Shown here: in pieces, positions 1 through 7,195 of the stretch
Numbering within the stretch: the stretch's first letter is position 1
Layout: every line of letters begins with the position of its first letter
Assembly: GCA_040219515.1 (NCBI GenBank)
Contig: JAVJSI010000007.1
Span: forward strand, 310,001 to 374,000
Direction: 5' to 3'
Length of the DNA: 64,000 nucleotides
From: Acidimicrobiales bacterium
Lineage (GTDB): Bacteria; Actinomycetota; Acidimicrobiia; Acidimicrobiales; Aldehydirespiratoraceae
Notes under the pieces: model-generated
Told to the model about the DNA's origin: nothing
Seen by the model: the letters and a program-made list of their open reading frames with translations, nothing else
The model's database searches: none
Made by a program: the position numbers and the translations under genes

Positions 1-136
1 CGTGATGACGCGCGGCCGGCGATGAGGCGACGACCCGGTTGGCGTGCACGACCGCCACGGGTTCGTCGAGCGGGCGACCGAGCGCGACCACCGGCCAGTC
101 CGGACACCAGGCGACCAGTGTGCGAACCGGCCCCAT
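1..136 (-). CDS. imuB: ImuB-like Y-family polymerase homologue, N-terminal 45 codons only
   Basis: Only the beginning of this gene is in the window; it runs off the left edge. The translated start contains RTLVAWCPDWPVVAL, the characteristic N-terminus of the ImuB/DNA polymerase Y family. ImuB is the catalytically inactive Y-family protein that links ImuA' and DnaE2 to the beta clamp in the SOS mutasome. Its ATG overlaps the imuA' stop in the form TGATG, so the two genes are translationally coupled. The family call rests on about 45 residues and on the neighbour, so the N-terminal match is seen while the mutasome role is known for the family. Confidence 0.85.
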   Translation of the reverse strand, partial: MGPVRTLVAWCPDWPVVALGRPLDEPVAVVHANRVVASSPAARHH

Positions 137-837
137 CAGGCCAGCGCCGCCAGCTCGGGCGGGTCAGCCGACGCAGGCGCAGGCTCGCCCAGCGGCACCG
201 GCTGACCATGCGGACCCGGCAACAACAAGGCCGCGCCGCGAGGACGGGCCGCCGACCCGCGGCCGCTGGACTCGACTCGCACTCGACGGACCCGGAGCAG
301 TCCATGGCCGATGCCCAGCCCGCTCCATTCGGACTCGACGATGCGCAGGCCGATGTCGACCCCGGGCTCGTCGAGCGCGCCGAGGCGGATCAGCACCGAA
401 CCCCGTTCCCGCATCCGGGCCGACAATCGGCGCAGGTCGGCCGGTCGGATCCGCACCCCGGGGCCCACCAGCACCACATCGACCGCACCGACGAGTGCGG
501 CCACCACACCGGCCGCACCCGATGACCCCTGCGGGTCGACGACGAGCATGCGTTCGAGCACCACCCCCGCTTCTTCGGCGGCGGCGAGCCCGAGCCCCGG
601 GTCGCCGACCACCGCCACCCACGACCCTGCGGCCGACGGCCCGGCCGCCACGGCGAGGGCCAGCGACGTTGCGCCGACGCCTCCGACCGCCACGGTCGAG
701 CCTCGGCGCAGGCCTCCTTCGGGGAAAAGGGAGGTCACCGCGGGCAGCAGCGGCATGGTGTGTTCGCGGGCCAGCACGAGCGGCGCGACCCTGTCAGCGA
801 CAAGCCGAAGGCTTCCGACTCGCTCCGCAGCAGCCAT
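136..837 (-). CDS. imuA': ImuA'-like RecA-fold protein of the SOS mutasome
   Basis: A 233-residue protein resembling actinobacterial ImuA', the RecA-like partner of ImuB in DnaE2-dependent translesion synthesis. The Walker A region reads GGVGATSLALA near residue 50 and lacks the usual lysine, which fits a non-canonical nucleotide site. I start it at ATG 837 rather than GTG 855 because 855 lies inside the LexA box at 848-863. From 837 a -10-like GATACT (849-844) ends 6 nt before the start, suggesting a leaderless SOS-controlled transcript. It is followed directly by imuB. DnaE2 is not in the window. Alternative: an unrelated RecA-fold protein, unlikely given the neighbour and operator. Confidence 0.85.
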   Translation of the reverse strand: MAAAERVGSLRLVADRVAPLVLAREHTMPLLPAVTSLFPEGGLRRGSTVAVGGVGATSLALAVAAGPSAAGSWVAVVGDPGLGLAAAEEAGVVLERMLVVDPQGSSGAAGVVAALVGAVDVVLVGPGVRIRPADLRRLSARMRERGSVLIRLGALDEPGVDIGLRIVESEWSGLGIGHGLLRVRRVRVESSGRGSAARPRGAALLLPGPHGQPVPLGEPAPASADPPELAALA

Positions 838-847
838 CCCGCGAGTA

Positions 848-863
848 TCGAACACATGTTCGC
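848..863. promoter_or_regulatory. LexA (SOS) box upstream of imuA'-imuB
   Basis: TCGAACACATGTTCGC matches the actinobacterial SOS consensus TCGAAC-N4-GTTCGA at every position except the last base. It overlaps the predicted -10 of imuA', so LexA would block that promoter directly. A related but wider-spaced pair (GGAAC-ACATG-GTTC, 906-918) lies just upstream of the divergent small gene at 928; its spacing is one base too long for a standard box. Confidence 0.85.
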
Positions 864-927
864 TTTCCGCAAGAGGGGAATGTGGCCCTCTCCCACACGT
901 TCATCGGAACACATGGTTCACTGGACC

Positions 928-1236
928 ATGGACCTCGAGCTGACCGACCGTGCCGCGCACGTCATTCGCCGCAAGGGCGGCACCGCCGTGGTCGACCTGC
1001 TCGAACCGTTCGGTTGAGGCAAGAAGTTCGAGGTGTCAGTTGACACCAGAACCAAGGGCCGCCGCCTCGACGGCTACACCCGGTACATGGTCGATGGCCA
1101 CGAGCTGCTGCTCGACCCCGACCTGCTGAAGCTCCCGGTCGAACTCACCATCACCACCGGCGGCATCTTCGGCCGCGGCCTCAGCGCCACCGTCGACGGC
1201 CTCAACGGCGCCGCCTGCCCCATCGAACTGCTCTGA
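928..1236 (+). CDS. Candidate small selenoprotein (in-frame TGA read as Sec), HesB/CC-Se-like
   Basis: Two open stretches in the same frame (928-1014 and 1018-1236) are separated by a single TGA at 1015-1017. Read through, they give a 102-residue protein: an N-terminal helix ending in RRKGG, a strand, then EPFG-U-GKKFEV, and a C-terminal beta-rich part. From memory this layout resembles the small (seleno)protein families in which Sec or Cys follows a short helix and strand. Both halves use the high-GC3 codons of the genome except just after the TGA, where TCA, GTT and AGA coincide with a perfect hairpin (1032-1047) placed like a bacterial SECIS. I start at ATG 928; ATG 913 is also in frame. 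Function unknown. Alternatives: a pseudogene with a nonsense mutation, or two unrelated small ORFs. No sel genes are in the window. Confidence 0.6.
1032..1047 (+). promoter_or_regulatory. Putative bacterial SECIS hairpin
   Basis: GGTGTC-AGTT-GACACC forms a perfect 6-bp stem with a 4-nt loop. The loop G is its second base, and the loop starts 20 nt after the TGA, within the 16-37 nt range used for bacterial SECIS models. The codons forced by the stem (TCA, GTT, AGA) are atypical for this high-GC genome, which suggests the RNA structure is under constraint. Confidence 0.55.
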
Positions 1237-1545
1237 CCCAAACGCGAGGAGGGGCGGTAGTCGATCATCGGCCGCGAGGTAGTGTCGGATCCATGGATCC
1301 GAGGGAAACCATCCCAGTTGTCGAACCGGGGCGAGCAGCTCCCAGCTGACAGGGATGAGGTGTTCCGTGCCCATGACCTGCCCGAAGCGATCGAGGCGCT
1401 GTGACTTGTCGACTGGTGGAGCCTGCCAGAGGTCGCGCAGTCCCCGGGCATTCGTCGATTCCCGCTGGACCCGACAGGTAGCTCGGTGGAACGGCTCCAC
1501 CTGCCCGATCGACCTGCTCTGAAGGGCTGTCCCTCGTTCCTCAGA
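1237..1545. other. Stretch without a convincing gene; possible coding debris
   Basis: No reading frame here is intact with good codon bias. On the plus strand, one frame reads DRDEVFRAHDLPEAIEAL, stops at a TGA near 1402, and continues with protein-like sequence (LVDWWSLPEVAQSPGIRRF), then merges into sequence antisense to the next remnant. That looks like the worn-down end of a former gene, but I cannot name it. I see no RNA gene, terminator or repeat. Confidence 0.3.
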
Positions 1546-1983
1546 TCAGGCGAGGTCGATTTCAACGCTGAACAGCACGATGGACCCGTCGTCGACCAGC
1601 TGACCGACCACGAGCGCGGCTCGCACGAGCTTGCCGGCGACCACGAGATAGCAGTAGTCGCCGCGGTCGGGATACATGGCGGGGAACTCGTCAAAGCGCT
1701 CGGCGAACGCATCGGAGATCGTCGGCAGGTCGATCACCAAGAAGTCGCTTGCGGACGGCTCGCCGGCCGGTCCTCGAGAATCGCTCAGTTGCGGGTCGAG
1801 CTCAGCGAAGAACTGCGCATGTCGCCCTCGCTCGATCAGATCAGTGGGGATCTTCTCAGGTTGGTCACGAAGCCCGAACGGATCACCTCGTCGCGTTCGT
1901 CGGGCGTGAGCGCTTCGAGCTCTGCTGTCCAGATCCGATCAGCGTTCGCCGATCTGACGCGGATGCGTCCCCGACAGAGACAC
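1546..1983 (-). pseudogene. Frameshifted small gene, unknown family
   Basis: The C-terminal part is open from about 1860 down to the TGA at 1546 and reads like a real protein (FLVIDLPTISDAFAERFDEF, then a beta-rich tail ending VLFSVEIDLA). The preceding segment, containing ELEALTPDERDEVIRSGF, lies in another frame. Adding one G at about 1857 joins them as NLEKIPTDLIERGRH. A second break near 1940 is needed to reach a possible GTG start at 1983. Rebuilt, it would be about 145 residues. No domain is recognised. It is either a decayed gene or sequence with missing bases. Confidence 0.45.
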
Positions 1984-1998
1984 CCGGACCCGAGAACG

Positions 1999-2031
1999 GT
2001 TGAGTGCGGAGCCGATGGCCCCGCACTCAAC
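1999..2031. terminator. Hairpin between convergent-end regions (probable terminator)
   Basis: An 11-bp perfect inverted repeat, GTTGAGTGCGG and CCGCACTCAAC, flanks an 11-nt loop that can itself pair GCC with GGC. It lies just downstream of the SLH-protein stop at 2051. There is no T-run, which is common for actinobacterial intrinsic terminators. Confidence 0.55.
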
Positions 2032-2050
2032 AGCTCGAGGAGGGTTCGGC

Positions 2051-3793
2051 TCAGTCGCCCGGGTAATCCCAGTCGGAGTCGGTGGCCATCCGGAACAGGA
2101 AGGCCGCCATCTGACCCCGAGTGACGTTGTCGTTGGGCGAATAGGTGGTGGCACTGGTGCCCGTCGTGATCCCCTGGTCCTTGAGCCAGCGGACGGCCTC
2201 GGCGTAGAACGAGCTGTCGGGGACGTCGCTGAAGCCGTGCGCCGGGTTGCCGTCGGGGGCACCGGCGAGCCGGTGCAGGAACGCCGCCATCTGCGCTCGG
2301 GTCACGTTGTCGTCCGGTGAGTAGGTCGACGGCGTGGTGCCGGTCGTGATCGCTTCTTCCTTGAGCCAGCGCACGGCCTCGGCGTAGAACGTACCCTCCG
2401 GCACGTCACTGAAACCGTGAGCGGGGTTGTTGCCCGGTTCACCGACCATCCGCCACAGGAAGGCGGCCATCTGGCCTCGCGTCACGAGCCCGTCGGGCGA
2501 GTAGGTCGTCGGCGACGTACCGGTCGTGATGCCCTCGTTCTTCAGCCAGGCGACCGCGTCGGTGTAGAACGCACCGGCCGGCACATCGGTGAAGCCGGTG
2601 CCACCACCGCCACCGCCACCGCCACCGCTGGACGCGGCGAAGCGCACGACCGCGCCCGGGGCGGACAGCACGTTGGAATAGGCCACGAAGAGTTCGCCGT
2701 CGCTGGTCGCCGTCACCCGGGCACCCGTCGACGAGTTGAGGCCGACACTCCAGAGCTCTGCGCCATTGCTGACGTCGTAGCCGACCAGGACGCCTTCCTC
2801 GAAGGCCGCCTCGGCGGGGATGGCCGTGGCGACGATCGTCCCGTCGGTGGCCCGCTCCAGATCGAACAGGTTGTCCCCCGGTGTCCGGCCGTAGGTCTCG
2901 CTGTTGTCTGCCGCATAGCGGTAGAGCAGTCCGTTGTTCGACGTTGCGAAGTACTGCCAACCACCGACCATGTAGCCCCCGTCGGGTAGCGCAGCGACGC
3001 CCGTGAGCATGTTGGACACACCACTCGTGAACGGCGTCGTCAGCAGTAGTTCGTTGCCGGCGGTGTCGATACGAAGGATGAGGCCGCTGCCCCGGGTGTC
3101 GAAGGAGACCGTCCCTTCGCGGGCCGCCCCGACGATCAGGATGCTCCCGTCGCTCAGCACTGCGGCGTCCTCGGCCAGGTCGTTGAGCGACGTGCCGAAT
3201 TCCTTGGTCCAGACGACTGCCCCGTTGGCGGTGTACTTGCGCACGACGATGTCCCGTGCGCCACCACCACCGGCGCCGAACGCAGTGCCGATCGCGTAGA
3301 CGGAGCCGTCGGCCCCGACCACGACCTCGGTGAGGATCTCGTCCTCCGCGGTGCCGAATTGGTCGGTCCACCGCACCGTGCCGTTGCCGGCCACGGCGTG
3401 AACCAGAGCGTCGTTGCCTCCACCGTACGTCCCTGCGACTGCGGCGCGGGTCGTGCCGACCGCGTAGATTCGCTCATCGCTTCCGGTGGCGACGCCGTAG
3501 AAGGCCTTGAAGCCCTCGATTCCGCCACCCAGCTTGCCCAGCCACTCGAGGTCGCCGTCGGCGTCATAGCGCTTGATCGTCGCGGGGACCATGTTCATCG
3601 CGTCGCTCTCGGCGCCAACAGCGACGACGTCCGCGCCCACGGCCGCGACGTCGTACTCCTCGTCGCCGAGCGGGACTTCGACCTCCCACACCCGCGTGGG
3701 TTCGGTGTCGATGGCCCCGGCGGGGCTGGCGAGCATCGCCGAGATCAGCGCAGCGATGCCCAGGATCGCTCCCGCGCAGGTTCGTATTCTCAT
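2051..3793 (-). CDS. Secreted beta-propeller protein with three C-terminal SLH domains
   Basis: A 580-residue exported protein. ATG 3793 starts a clear Sec signal peptide (positive MRIRT, hydrophobic core, cleavage after about residue 27 at ASPAGA). Residues 30-390 hold repeated short beta-blades of the type found in PQQ-like or SBBP propellers (RYDADGDLEWLGKLGG and similar units of about 50). A run of nine glycines then leads into three 60-residue SLH domains at about 401-580, each with F-(T/S)-D-V-P at its start, ITTGT and TRxQMAAFL. SLH domains normally anchor proteins to the cell-wall polymer, so this is probably a surface protein. A reading from 4027 would extend the frame but places the signal peptide internally. 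The substrate or ligand is unknown. Confidence 0.85.
   Translation of the reverse strand: MRIRTCAGAILGIAALISAMLASPAGAIDTEPTRVWEVEVPLGDEEYDVAAVGADVVAVGAESDAMNMVPATIKRYDADGDLEWLGKLGGGIEGFKAFYGVATGSDERIYAVGTTRAAVAGTYGGGNDALVHAVAGNGTVRWTDQFGTAEDEILTEVVVGADGSVYAIGTAFGAGGGGARDIVVRKYTANGAVVWTKEFGTSLNDLAEDAAVLSDGSILIVGAAREGTVSFDTRGSGLILRIDTAGNELLLTTPFTSGVSNMLTGVAALPDGGYMVGGWQYFATSNNGLLYRYAADNSETYGRTPGDNLFDLERATDGTIVATAIPAEAAFEEGVLVGYDVSNGAELWSVGLNSSTGARVTATSDGELFVAYSNVLSAPGAVVRFAASSGGGGGGGGGTGFTDVPAGAFYTDAVAWLKNEGITTGTSPTTYSPDGLVTRGQMAAFLWRMVGEPGNNPAHGFSDVPEGTFYAEAVRWLKEEAITTGTTPSTYSPDDNVTRAQMAAFLHRLAGAPDGNPAHGFSDVPDSSFYAEAVRWLKDQGITTGTSATTYSPNDNVTRGQMAAFLFRMATDSDWDYPGD
2054..2593 (-). repeat. Three tandem 180-bp units encoding SLH domains
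   Basis: Units at about 2414-2593, 2234-2413 and 2054-2233 each encode 60 residues of an SLH domain with near-identical core positions. The linker just upstream (about 2594-2627) is a (GGT/GGC) polyglycine run. Confidence 0.8.
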
Positions 3794-3905
3794 GGTCGTG
3801 TGATGTCTTTCTGTGAAGGCTGAGCACGGCATAACAAGCGCCCACCAACGGATCACCAACAGAATCCGCCGACAGATTTCCCTTCCCCGCCGGCGCGCCG
3901 GGGTG

Positions 3906-4568
3906 TCAGTCGGACTCGGCTGCGACGATCGATGCCACGGGAGATTGCCCGAAGGCGACGATGAAGGACCGCACCGCCTTTTGCGAACCGACCAGCTCGA
4001 CATCCCCTCGGCGGTTGGCCTCTGCAAGCGAGTTCTTGCCGAGGTAGGTGCGGTACAGCGCAGCTCGGTCGGTGCGCAACGTCACGTCGACCTCGAAGCC
4101 CGGGTCCGCGAGGCAGATCGACGCCTCACCCTCGACGACGATCCAGTAGCGCTTCGGGTGGTCGGCCAACTGCACGTAGACGGTGAAGCGAGGCTGAGGG
4201 AGCTCTGTCGCGTCGAGCTGGCGGTGGAGCCACCACAACAGCAGATCCGGGTCGAGCTCGTCGATGGCCGGTTCACCGAGGACCCAACGCGCACCCCAGG
4301 TCGCGAGGCCGAACACGATCGGTTCGAGCGCCCGTCCCGATTCGGTCAACCAGTACGATCCGTCCTCGGCCTGCTCGACCACGCCCGCCATGGTGAGCTG
4401 GCGGAGTCGGCGGGTCAGCAGCGCCCGAGACAGCCCCGGGTTGCCGCGGATCAGCTCGTTGAACCGGTTCGTGCCGGTCAGCAGGTCACGCACGATGTGG
4501 ATCGTCCACCGATCACCGAGCAGCTCTGCCGTGCGTGAGATCGGACAGTACTGACCGTAGGACTTCAT
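3906..4568 (-). CDS. HxlR-family transcriptional regulator with C-terminal SCP2-like domain
   Basis: A 220-residue protein. Residues 1-100 are an HxlR winged helix: the conserved Cys at position 8 (YGQYCPISR), ELLGDRWTIHIVRDLL, and NPGLSRALLTRRLRQL. The rest, from about 115, resembles the SCP2-like sterol-carrier fold often fused to HxlR regulators (RYWIVVEGEASICLAD). The start at ATG 4568 is supported by TAGGTT (4580-4575), 6 nt upstream. A GTTC-N7-GAAC inverted repeat (4584-4598) borders that -10, suggesting autorepression and control of the divergent cupin gene at 4686. The ligand is unknown; many HxlR proteins sense electrophiles or oxidants through the N-terminal Cys. Confidence 0.88.
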   Translation of the reverse strand: MKSYGQYCPISRTAELLGDRWTIHIVRDLLTGTNRFNELIRGNPGLSRALLTRRLRQLTMAGVVEQAEDGSYWLTESGRALEPIVFGLATWGARWVLGEPAIDELDPDLLLWWLHRQLDATELPQPRFTVYVQLADHPKRYWIVVEGEASICLADPGFEVDVTLRTDRAALYRTYLGKNSLAEANRRGDVELVGSQKAVRSFIVAFGQSPVASIVAAESD

Positions 4569-4574
4569 CGACCG

Positions 4575-4580
4575 AACCTA
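4575..4580 (-). promoter_or_regulatory. -10 element of the HxlR regulator gene
   Basis: TAGGTT read on the minus strand ends 6 nt before the ATG at 4568, with no Shine-Dalgarno between, which fits a leaderless mRNA. Confidence 0.5.
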
Positions 4581-4583
4581 GCG

Positions 4584-4598
4584 GTTCAGTATTGGAAC
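4584..4598. promoter_or_regulatory. Possible HxlR operator
   Basis: GTTC-AGTATTG-GAAC is an inverted repeat in the 117-bp space between the HxlR gene and the divergent cupin gene, adjoining the regulator's own -10. The assignment as an operator is inferred from position only. Confidence 0.3.
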
Positions 4599-4685
4599 TA
4601 CCCGAGGGGACGATCCTCGTCTTGAGTTGTCTCCACGACCACCGAGCCGACCGGCTCGGCCGAATCATCCAGCAGAGGACAGCAA

Positions 4686-5072
4686 ATGCGTATCTCGAAG
4701 AGCGACATCCCGACGAAGATCGATGTTCCCGGCGCAGTCGCACGCCAGGCGCGGGACTTTGGCGATCCGTCCGCATTCTCCTCGCTGGGGGCCGAGTACT
4801 TCTCGCTCGCCGCGGGTACCGACATCGCACCGCTTCTCGCAGGTTTGGTCGACGACGCCTGTCACGCACCCCACTGGGGATTCATGCTGTCGGGCCAAGT
4901 GGTGGTCAACTACACCGATGGAACCGAGGAGACCTGCAGTAGCCAGGACCTCTTCTACTGGCCGGCCGGTCACAGCGTTCGCGTCACCGATGATGCCGAA
5001 GTGATCCTGTTCAGCCCCCAAACCGAGCACACCGCCGTCATGGATCACATGCTGGCGACCATGGCCGGCTGA
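4686..5072 (+). CDS. Small cupin-fold protein
   Basis: A 128-residue protein with a single cupin barrel: the first motif region is PHWGFMLSGQVVVNYTDG and the second FYWPAGHSVRV. Only some of the usual metal-binding histidines are present (one in each motif), so metal binding is uncertain. A GAGG 8 nt upstream of ATG 4686 is a reasonable ribosome site. The gene diverges from the HxlR regulator across the inverted repeat at 4584-4598 and is probably its target. The next gene (5138) follows after 65 nt and may be cotranscribed. The reaction is unknown. Confidence 0.75.
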   Translation: MRISKSDIPTKIDVPGAVARQARDFGDPSAFSSLGAEYFSLAAGTDIAPLLAGLVDDACHAPHWGFMLSGQVVVNYTDGTEETCSSQDLFYWPAGHSVRVTDDAEVILFSPQTEHTAVMDHMLATMAG

Positions 5073-5137
5073 GCACTTCGCACCCCCATCGACAGACATC
5101 TATATCCCCACCATCCATCCACAGACAGGGAACGATC

Positions 5138-5692
5138 ATGCAAGGCAACGAACAACTGGCCGTCATCATCCCGAAGCTGCGTGAGGTCGGGTCTGCGATC
5201 GATCCGAGCCAGCTCGACGCCCCGACCCCCTGCAACGACTTCGATGTCGCCGGGGTACTCGACCACATGACCGCGCTGGCGTCGACCTTCGCGCCGATGT
5301 TCCGAGGCGAGGACGCGACGACCGGCAACGCACCGGGCGAGATGACCACCGAGTTGTCCCGTTTCGACAGCGCGATGGCTGCACTACTCGACGCGGTGCA
5401 GTCCCCGGGGGCGCTGGATCGGACGATCCAGACCCCCAGCGGAGAGATGACTGGGGCCGACTTCGCGCGACTCGTCGCGTTCGACGGGCTCGTCCACGGA
5501 TGGGACCTCGCCTCTTCGACCGGACAGGAATGGGAGCTCGCTGACGACCTCGTCCGCGAGGTCGACGCCTTTGCCCGGCGGGCAATCACCAACGAGATGC
5601 GTGATGGTGACGCCTTCGATGTCGAGCAGGAGCCATCCGGCGGAGCCACGCCGGTCGAGCGCCTGGTCGCGTTCTCCGGCCGAGCAACATGA
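5138..5692 (+). CDS. TIGR03086-type metal-binding DinB/mycothiol-isomerase-fold protein
   Basis: A 184-residue protein of the maleylpyruvate-isomerase N-terminal (DinB-like four-helix) fold. Typical marks are the early PTPCNDFDVAGVLDHM and the later GLVHGWDLASSTGQ, supplying conserved histidines for a metal site. Members in actinobacteria are usually linked to mycothiol-dependent chemistry, but the reaction of this subgroup is not established. AGGGAA sits 6 nt before ATG 5138. Its neighbours (cupin, HxlR) suggest a small stress- or detoxification-related unit; that is inference. Confidence 0.8.
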   Translation: MQGNEQLAVIIPKLREVGSAIDPSQLDAPTPCNDFDVAGVLDHMTALASTFAPMFRGEDATTGNAPGEMTTELSRFDSAMAALLDAVQSPGALDRTIQTPSGEMTGADFARLVAFDGLVHGWDLASSTGQEWELADDLVREVDAFARRAITNEMRDGDAFDVEQEPSGGATPVERLVAFSGRAT

Positions 5693-5764
5693 TCGGCCCG
5701 AGGGAGTGAACCGGCTGACCTCCGGTCGGTGCGCTTGACAAACGTCGACAAGTCAAAACTTTCT

Positions 5765-5781
5765 GTCTAGGTTAATTAGAC
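5765..5781. promoter_or_regulatory. Possible ArsR-family operator
   Basis: GTCTA-GGTTAAT-TAGAC is an inverted repeat 13 nt upstream of the regulator start at 5794, in an unusually AT-rich stretch for this window; a TTGACA lies at 5735-5740. Position suggests autoregulation. Confidence 0.35.
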
Positions 5782-5793
5782 AACTCGGAAAGT

Positions 5794-6195
5794 ATGACGA
5801 GGTTGGCTCCGGTGACGAACGCGCTGATCGACCAACAACTCGATGACGAACGGCTCGACAAGACCTTCGCCGCGCTCGCCAACTCGACCCGGCGGGCGAT
5901 CCTCGCTCGTCTCGCCCAAGGGGAGGCCAATGTCAACGAACTGGCGGCGCCGTTCGACCTGACACTCCCGGCGATCTCCAAGCACATCAAGGTGCTCGAG
6001 CACGCCGGCCTCATCGCCCGCAGCAGAAACAAGCAGTTCCGACCGTGCGCCATCGACGCCGCGCCGCTGGCCGAGGTGTCGACCTGGGCCGACCAGTACC
6101 GCCACATCTGGGACGACCGCTTCGACCGCCTGGACGCCTACGTCCGAGAACTCCAGTCCGACGACAAGAACCCTGACCGGAAAGACGAGCAATGA
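5794..6195 (+). CDS. ArsR-family winged-helix regulator
   Basis: A 133-residue ArsR/SmtB-type repressor: FAALANSTRRAILARL, then NVNELAAPFDLTLPAISKHI as the recognition helix and GLIARSRNKQFRPCAID as the wing. No metal-binding Cys cluster is seen, as expected for the subgroup paired with AHSA1 proteins. It overlaps the next gene by 4 nt (ATGA). GTG 5812 is an alternative start, with GAGG 8 nt upstream, against ATG 5794. The inverted repeat at 5765-5781 is a likely binding site. Confidence 0.88.
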   Translation: MTRLAPVTNALIDQQLDDERLDKTFAALANSTRRAILARLAQGEANVNELAAPFDLTLPAISKHIKVLEHAGLIARSRNKQFRPCAIDAAPLAEVSTWADQYRHIWDDRFDRLDAYVRELQSDDKNPDRKDEQ

Positions 6196-6677
6196 CCGAC
6201 ACCAACGATGTCCGACTCGAACGAACCTTCGAGGCACCGATCGACCTGATCTGGGAGATGTGGACAGACGCCGAGCACTTCGCCAACTGGTACGGCCCGA
6301 TGGGCGCCCGGATCCCGACTGCCGAGATGGACGTCCGGATCGGCGGTCGGCGCCGCATCACCATGGAGATGGACACTCCCAACGGTTCGATGCAGATGTT
6401 CTTCGTCGGCCAGTACCGGGAGATCGATCCCAAGACCCGCCTCGTCTACACCGAGAGCGTGGCCGACGAGGCCGGCAACACCATGACGGCCGAACAGATG
6501 GGCATGCCCGCCGGCACACCGATGGAGACGTCGGTCGTCGTCGAACTCGAGGACCTGGGGCCACGCACGAAGATGACCCTCACGCACGTCGGCGTTCCCG
6601 CCGACTCCCCCGGCGGCCAGGGCTGGACCATGGCGCTCGACAAGCTGGAGGCCCTGGTGGCCGGGGCCGGCGACTGA
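6192..6677 (+). CDS. SRPBCC/AHSA1-domain protein
   Basis: A 161-residue START-like (AHSA1) protein: RTFEAPIDLIWEMWTDAEH at the N-terminus, FVGQYREIDPKTRLVYTES in the middle, and the C-terminal helix GWTMALDKLEALVA. Such proteins bind small hydrophobic ligands and are very often encoded directly after an ArsR regulator, as here with a 4-nt overlap. The pair is probably one operon responding to a ligand, which is not known. Confidence 0.88.
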   Translation: MTDTNDVRLERTFEAPIDLIWEMWTDAEHFANWYGPMGARIPTAEMDVRIGGRRRITMEMDTPNGSMQMFFVGQYREIDPKTRLVYTESVADEAGNTMTAEQMGMPAGTPMETSVVVELEDLGPRTKMTLTHVGVPADSPGGQGWTMALDKLEALVAGAGD

Positions 6678-6683
6678 ACCCGC

Positions 6684-7136
6684 CTAGCGCGCGACGGCGT
6701 CGGCGGTGACCTCCATGTGGCCGAGGTGCTGGAAGAGCTCCTCGAGCACGTGCAGCACGAGCGCGTCGTCCGACCGGTCGTCCCCCGGGAGGAAGGCCCG
6801 GAAGTCGTGGTCGATGGCGGTCGGTCCGGCGGCGAACTCCGGCACCAGCACCGCCAGCCGCGCCAGGGTCTCCTCGATTCGCTGACGGAGCTCCGCCACC
6901 GTCGCCACCGTGGAGAATTCCGCATCACGATCGCGGTCCGATGGTCGACCGAGCCCCGGCATCTCGAACCATGACGGGGCGAGCTCACAGCAGTGCACCA
7001 CGAGGCCGGCGATCGAGTTGGTGCCCCAACCGTCGGGCGTGGCGTTGACGGTGGTGTCGTCGACCCGGTCGAGCACCTTCCCGATGCCGCCGAACGCAAC
7101 GTTCAGATAGAGCAATGCGGTGTCGGGAGCGAGCAT
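6684..7136 (-). CDS. DinB-superfamily protein
   Basis: A 150-residue predicted four-helix DinB-like protein. Putative metal-site histidines are in GLVVHCCELAPSWF (near residue 48) and HVLEELFQHLGHMEV (near 130-140). In actinobacteria such proteins include mycothiol-dependent transferases, but this one is not specifically assignable. It is convergent with the AHSA1 gene (6-nt gap) and divergent from the lipoprotein at 7196. Confidence 0.75.
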   Translation of the reverse strand: MLAPDTALLYLNVAFGGIGKVLDRVDDTTVNATPDGWGTNSIAGLVVHCCELAPSWFEMPGLGRPSDRDRDAEFSTVATVAELRQRIEETLARLAVLVPEFAAGPTAIDHDFRAFLPGDDRSDDALVLHVLEELFQHLGHMEVTADAVAR

Positions 7137-7195
7137 CGATCCAAGTTAGGCGGGTCGACCTCGTCAGCCCAGCCGACGCCGGTACGGTGCGATGC

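Noticed and set aside
1015-1017. TGA as a plain nonsense mutation making a pseudogene
   Set aside because: Not fully excluded, but the SECIS-like hairpin at the right distance and the local codon shift make recoding more likely.
2054-2593. 180-bp periodic repeats as a possible mobile or CRISPR-like array
   Set aside because: They encode in-frame SLH domains inside one gene and have no spacers.
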